From Pectobacterium sp. A5351 (GTDB lineage Bacteria > Pseudomonadota > Gammaproteobacteria > Enterobacterales > Enterobacteriaceae): a stretch of DNA of 64,000 nucleotides. Each line of letters begins with the position of its first letter. Position 1 is the stretch's first letter. The notes under the pieces were generated by a model. The model saw only the letters and a list, made by a program, of their open reading frames with translations, ran no database searches and had not been told where the DNA came from. The position numbers were made by a program, and so were the translations under genes. Positions 61,681 through 64,000 of the stretch are shown here, piece by piece. The stretch is taken from positions 310,001-374,000 of the forward strand of contig NZ_CP116477.1 of NCBI RefSeq assembly GCF_028335745.1. The letters run 5' to 3'.

Positions 61681-63090
61681 TTATTCTATCACGCATGGCG
61701 CCAACAGCCAGTGCTGTAGCGTTAATCGCCCAGAGCCGCTGAACGTCATGGTCGCTTCACTTTCCGGGAAATAGCGCGCAGACATCACAGCCTCGCCGTC
61801 GTTGATAAAAATTTCAACGCTGGAGCGATCGCACAGTATCTGCAATTGGTTGAGGTCGCCACGCCAGTAGCGATGTTCGGGTTCACCAGTGCGGCGGTTG
61901 CGTCGGCTCAGCGTGACGCGTTCCCCATCCCAACAGAGAACCAGTTGCGAGGCGAGGCTGAGCTGGAATTCCCCCTGCACGGTGATGAGGATTTCCGCGC
62001 TGCTAGCGTGCAGCGGGGATGCGTAGTCTGCGGCACCATGCCAGGTGGAATGTTGCCTGCGCAGCTGTTGCAGTTCACGTGCAGGGCGTTGATAAACGCG
62101 ATCGCCTTGCAACGTGAGTTCGCGCGGGCAGGTCATGGTATGGATCCAGCCGTACTCGATCGTCGGTTCAAAGAATTCATTATCGTCGGGAATCGACATC
62201 CAACCGAACAGCAGGCGTCGCCCGTCGTCACTCAGCGTGGTTTGCGGAGCGTAAAACTCAAAGCCGAGATCCAGTTCGTGGAAACCCTGATGCGGATAAG
62301 CGCCGCTGTCGTAGTTGAGCGAGCCGATGAAATAGCCCGCCTGGAAGGTATTCAGATAACGTTCTTCTTCGGCGGGAAGCCCCTGCGGGCAGCAGATCAG
62401 CACGTCCTTTCCATCCAACGGGAACAGATCCGGGCACTCCCACATGTAGCCAAAATCCCCGATCCCGCCCAAACGGGAACCGGCGATCTCACCGACCTTT
62501 TCCCATGCCAGCAGATCGTCAGAACGATAGAGCAGCACTTTCCCTTGCAGGTCGAGATTTTGTGCGCCGAGCACCATGTACCAGCGGTCATCATGGCGCC
62601 ACACTTTGGGATCGCGAACGTGCCCGGTGTAGCCGTCAGGGAGCGTCAGAACCGCTCCCAGCTTGTCATATTCACCGTTAGGATTCTCACGGGCGAGGCA
62701 CTGAAATGCGGTACGTGAGCCATCGTCGTATTTCACGTTACCCGTATACATCAGCATGATCGCCCCCTGATCCACCACGGCAGAACCGGAGTAGCAGCCG
62801 TGGCTTTCATAGCTTTCACTTGGCACCAATGCGACGGGTTCATGCGTCCAGTTCACCAGATCGGCGGAGCTCCAGTGCCCCCAGAATTTTGCTCCGTGGG
62901 CACAAGATAAAGGATTCCACTGATAAAACAGATGGTAACGCCCATTGTGATGAATAAATCCGTTCGGATCGTTGAGCAGACCCACACACGGGGAGAGATG
63001 CCATTCCGGGCGATACGGGTCTTCCTGTTTCTGTGAGTAACCTGACATCAGGGCGTGCGCCATGCGCTTTAGTAAGTGGACTTCCTTCAT
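61681..63090 (-). CDS. scrB: ScrB, sucrose-6-phosphate hydrolase (GH32)
   Basis: The 469-residue GH32 enzyme has the nucleophile Asp41 in LLNDPNGF, the RDP motif (159-161, HVRDPKVW) and the acid-base Glu218 in WECPD. It cleaves sucrose 6-phosphate to glucose 6-phosphate and fructose after PTS uptake. Its ATG overlaps the scrA stop by one base (TAATG), a translational coupling. The C-terminal beta-sandwich domain starts near residue 330. Confidence 0.95.
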   Translation of the reverse strand: MKEVHLLKRMAHALMSGYSQKQEDPYRPEWHLSPCVGLLNDPNGFIHHNGRYHLFYQWNPLSCAHGAKFWGHWSSADLVNWTHEPVALVPSESYESHGCYSGSAVVDQGAIMLMYTGNVKYDDGSRTAFQCLARENPNGEYDKLGAVLTLPDGYTGHVRDPKVWRHDDRWYMVLGAQNLDLQGKVLLYRSDDLLAWEKVGEIAGSRLGGIGDFGYMWECPDLFPLDGKDVLICCPQGLPAEEERYLNTFQAGYFIGSLNYDSGAYPHQGFHELDLGFEFYAPQTTLSDDGRRLLFGWMSIPDDNEFFEPTIEYGWIHTMTCPRELTLQGDRVYQRPARELQQLRRQHSTWHGAADYASPLHASSAEILITVQGEFQLSLASQLVLCWDGERVTLSRRNRRTGEPEHRYWRGDLNQLQILCDRSSVEIFINDGEAVMSARYFPESEATMTFSGSGRLTLQHWLLAPCVIE

Positions 63091-64000
63091 TATTCGCTAT
63101 CCGTTTTATATTTCAGCAGTAAAGAAATGACAAAGGCGGCACCGAACGCAATGAACATCCCAATCAGGTAGTTAAGCATCGACCCGCCTTGCACAATGGC
63201 CAGCCCCGGAAAACCGGTCAGCCCAACGGCCGTCATATTGACGTGATTGAAGACGACCCATGCGCCACCAAGGGCACCGCCTGCCAGTGCGGCCAGGAAC
63301 GGTTTAATAAAGCGCAGGTTGATACCAAATATCGCCGCTTCTGTGATGCCCAGCAGACAAGACAGCCCTGCGGGAACGGCAATCGCTCGAGTTTTGGCAT
63401 CACGCGTTTTGAAGTATACCGCCAGACACGCGCCACCCTGCGCCACATTTGCCATCGCCCAAATCGGCAGCAGGAAGTTGACGCCGATATTCGGATTGCC
63501 AAGCAGTCCGGCTTCAATGGCATGGAAGCTGTGATGAACGCCGGTGATGACGATAACGGAGTAGAGGCCGCCAAACAGCAAACCGGCCAGCCAGCCCGCG
63601 TGAGCAATCAACGTGCTGAGTAAGAAAGAAATACCGTCGCCCAGCGCGCGCCCAGCCGGACCGATAATCAGCATAGCAACGAAGCCGGAAATGATGACCG
63701 TGAGGAACGGCGTGACGATGATATCCAGCGCGTCAGGTACGATTTTACGCAGGCGCTTTTCTACGATGCTCATGAACCAGACGGCCAGCAGGACCGGAAA
63801 CACAGTACCCTGATAGCCGATCATGGCGATGTCCATGCCGAAAAAGTGCATGGTCTGGAAGCCCCCCGCGACGCCCCAGGCGTTGGTCAGCGCCGGGTGA
63901 GTCAGGATGCCGCCCAGCGTCGCGCCGAGATAGGGGTTGCCGCCGAACTCGCGCGCGGCGGTAAAACCGATCAGGATAGGCAGGATAATAAAGGCAGCGG
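63090..64000 (-). CDS. scrA: ScrA, PTS sucrose-specific IIBC component (3' part, runs off the window)
   Basis: About 303 codons are visible as the C-terminal part of the IIC membrane domain, with several helices and the conserved GVHHSFHAIEAGLLGNP-type loop. It continues upstream of base 64000 in the same frame with no stop. The whole enzyme takes up sucrose and phosphorylates it at position 6 for ScrB. The N-terminal IIB domain with its phospho-cysteine is outside the window. Confidence 0.93.
   Translation of the reverse strand, partial: AAFIILPILIGFTAAREFGGNPYLGATLGGILTHPALTNAWGVAGGFQTMHFFGMDIAMIGYQGTVFPVLLAVWFMSIVEKRLRKIVPDALDIIVTPFLTVIISGFVAMLIIGPAGRALGDGISFLLSTLIAHAGWLAGLLFGGLYSVIVITGVHHSFHAIEAGLLGNPNIGVNFLLPIWAMANVAQGGACLAVYFKTRDAKTRAIAVPAGLSCLLGITEAAIFGINLRFIKPFLAALAGGALGGAWVVFNHVNMTAVGLTGFPGLAIVQGGSMLNYLIGMFIAFGAAFVISLLLKYKTDSE

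Noticed and set aside
61846..62718. Open frame of 290 codons antisense to scrB
   Set aside because: The scrB frame carries all GH32 motifs; the opposite frame has none and is a shadow.

Overview
The window is chromosomal DNA from a gammaproteobacterium of the order Enterobacterales. It is most likely a soft-rot Pectobacterium or close relative. That assignment is an inference from near-E. coli gene order and protein similarity combined with budC, a complete-looking scr sucrose cluster, a TRAP transporter between metC and exbB, and an alginate-lyase-family protein. Most of the window is conserved core genome. I see no CRISPR array, no prophage, no tRNA gene, and no large island that would count as a new defence or metabolic system.

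Layout. Positions 1-2990 hold the end of the mla lipid-transport operon (mlaD end, mlaC, mlaB), ibaG and murA. Positions 3039-7838 hold the periplasmic proteases degS and degQ, a complete IS4-family element with a 13-bp target duplication, and zapG, all on the minus strand. Positions 8054-11764 hold zapE, the ribosomal pair rplM-rpsI, and sspA-sspB. Positions 11827-19362 hold budC, a GFA-family gene and the glutamate synthase operon gltBD (minus strand), with a consensus Lrp site far upstream. Positions 20014-26710 hold yhcC, arcB, the small RNA arcZ (antisense orientation), elbB, mtgA and a secreted alginate-lyase-like protein. Positions 26852-31790 hold dolP, diaA, yraN and lpoA on the minus strand, then rsmI and the RNase P RNA gene rnpB on the plus strand. 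rnpB is followed by about 3.5 tandem repeats of 109 bp and a type II toxin-antitoxin pair.

Positions 33031-40312 hold ygiD, ygiC-ygiB, tolC and the nudF-yqiB-cpdA-yqiA operon. Positions 40405-47442 hold parE, parC, plsC and ftsP. Positions 47795-53518 hold a GntR regulator and the aldehyde-detoxification cluster (dkgA, yqhD, a nitroreductase, and the divergent regulator yqhC), then yghB. Positions 53804-60523 hold an intergenic palindromic repeat, metC, a DctPQM TRAP transporter and exbB-exbD behind a Fur-box-like sequence. Positions 60631-64000 hold scrR, scrB and the 3' part of scrA, which runs off the window.

How the genes work together. Envelope maintenance dominates: mla lipid transport, murA/mtgA/lpoA peptidoglycan synthesis, degS/degQ quality control, dolP, tolC, plsC, ftsP and exbBD. 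Alongside it run cell-division factors (zapG, zapE), replication and topology (diaA, parE, parC), and nitrogen and redox regulation (gltBD, arcB/arcZ). The most interesting signals are non-coding: the IS4 insertion inside the zapG terminator arm, a plus-strand terminator between two minus-strand genes, the rnpB tandem repeats, arcZ with a tandem repeat next to it, the consensus Lrp box, a structured sspA leader, and a palindromic element flanked by an 18-bp direct repeat. Statements comparing proteins with E. coli rest on recall of the family, not on an alignment run here.
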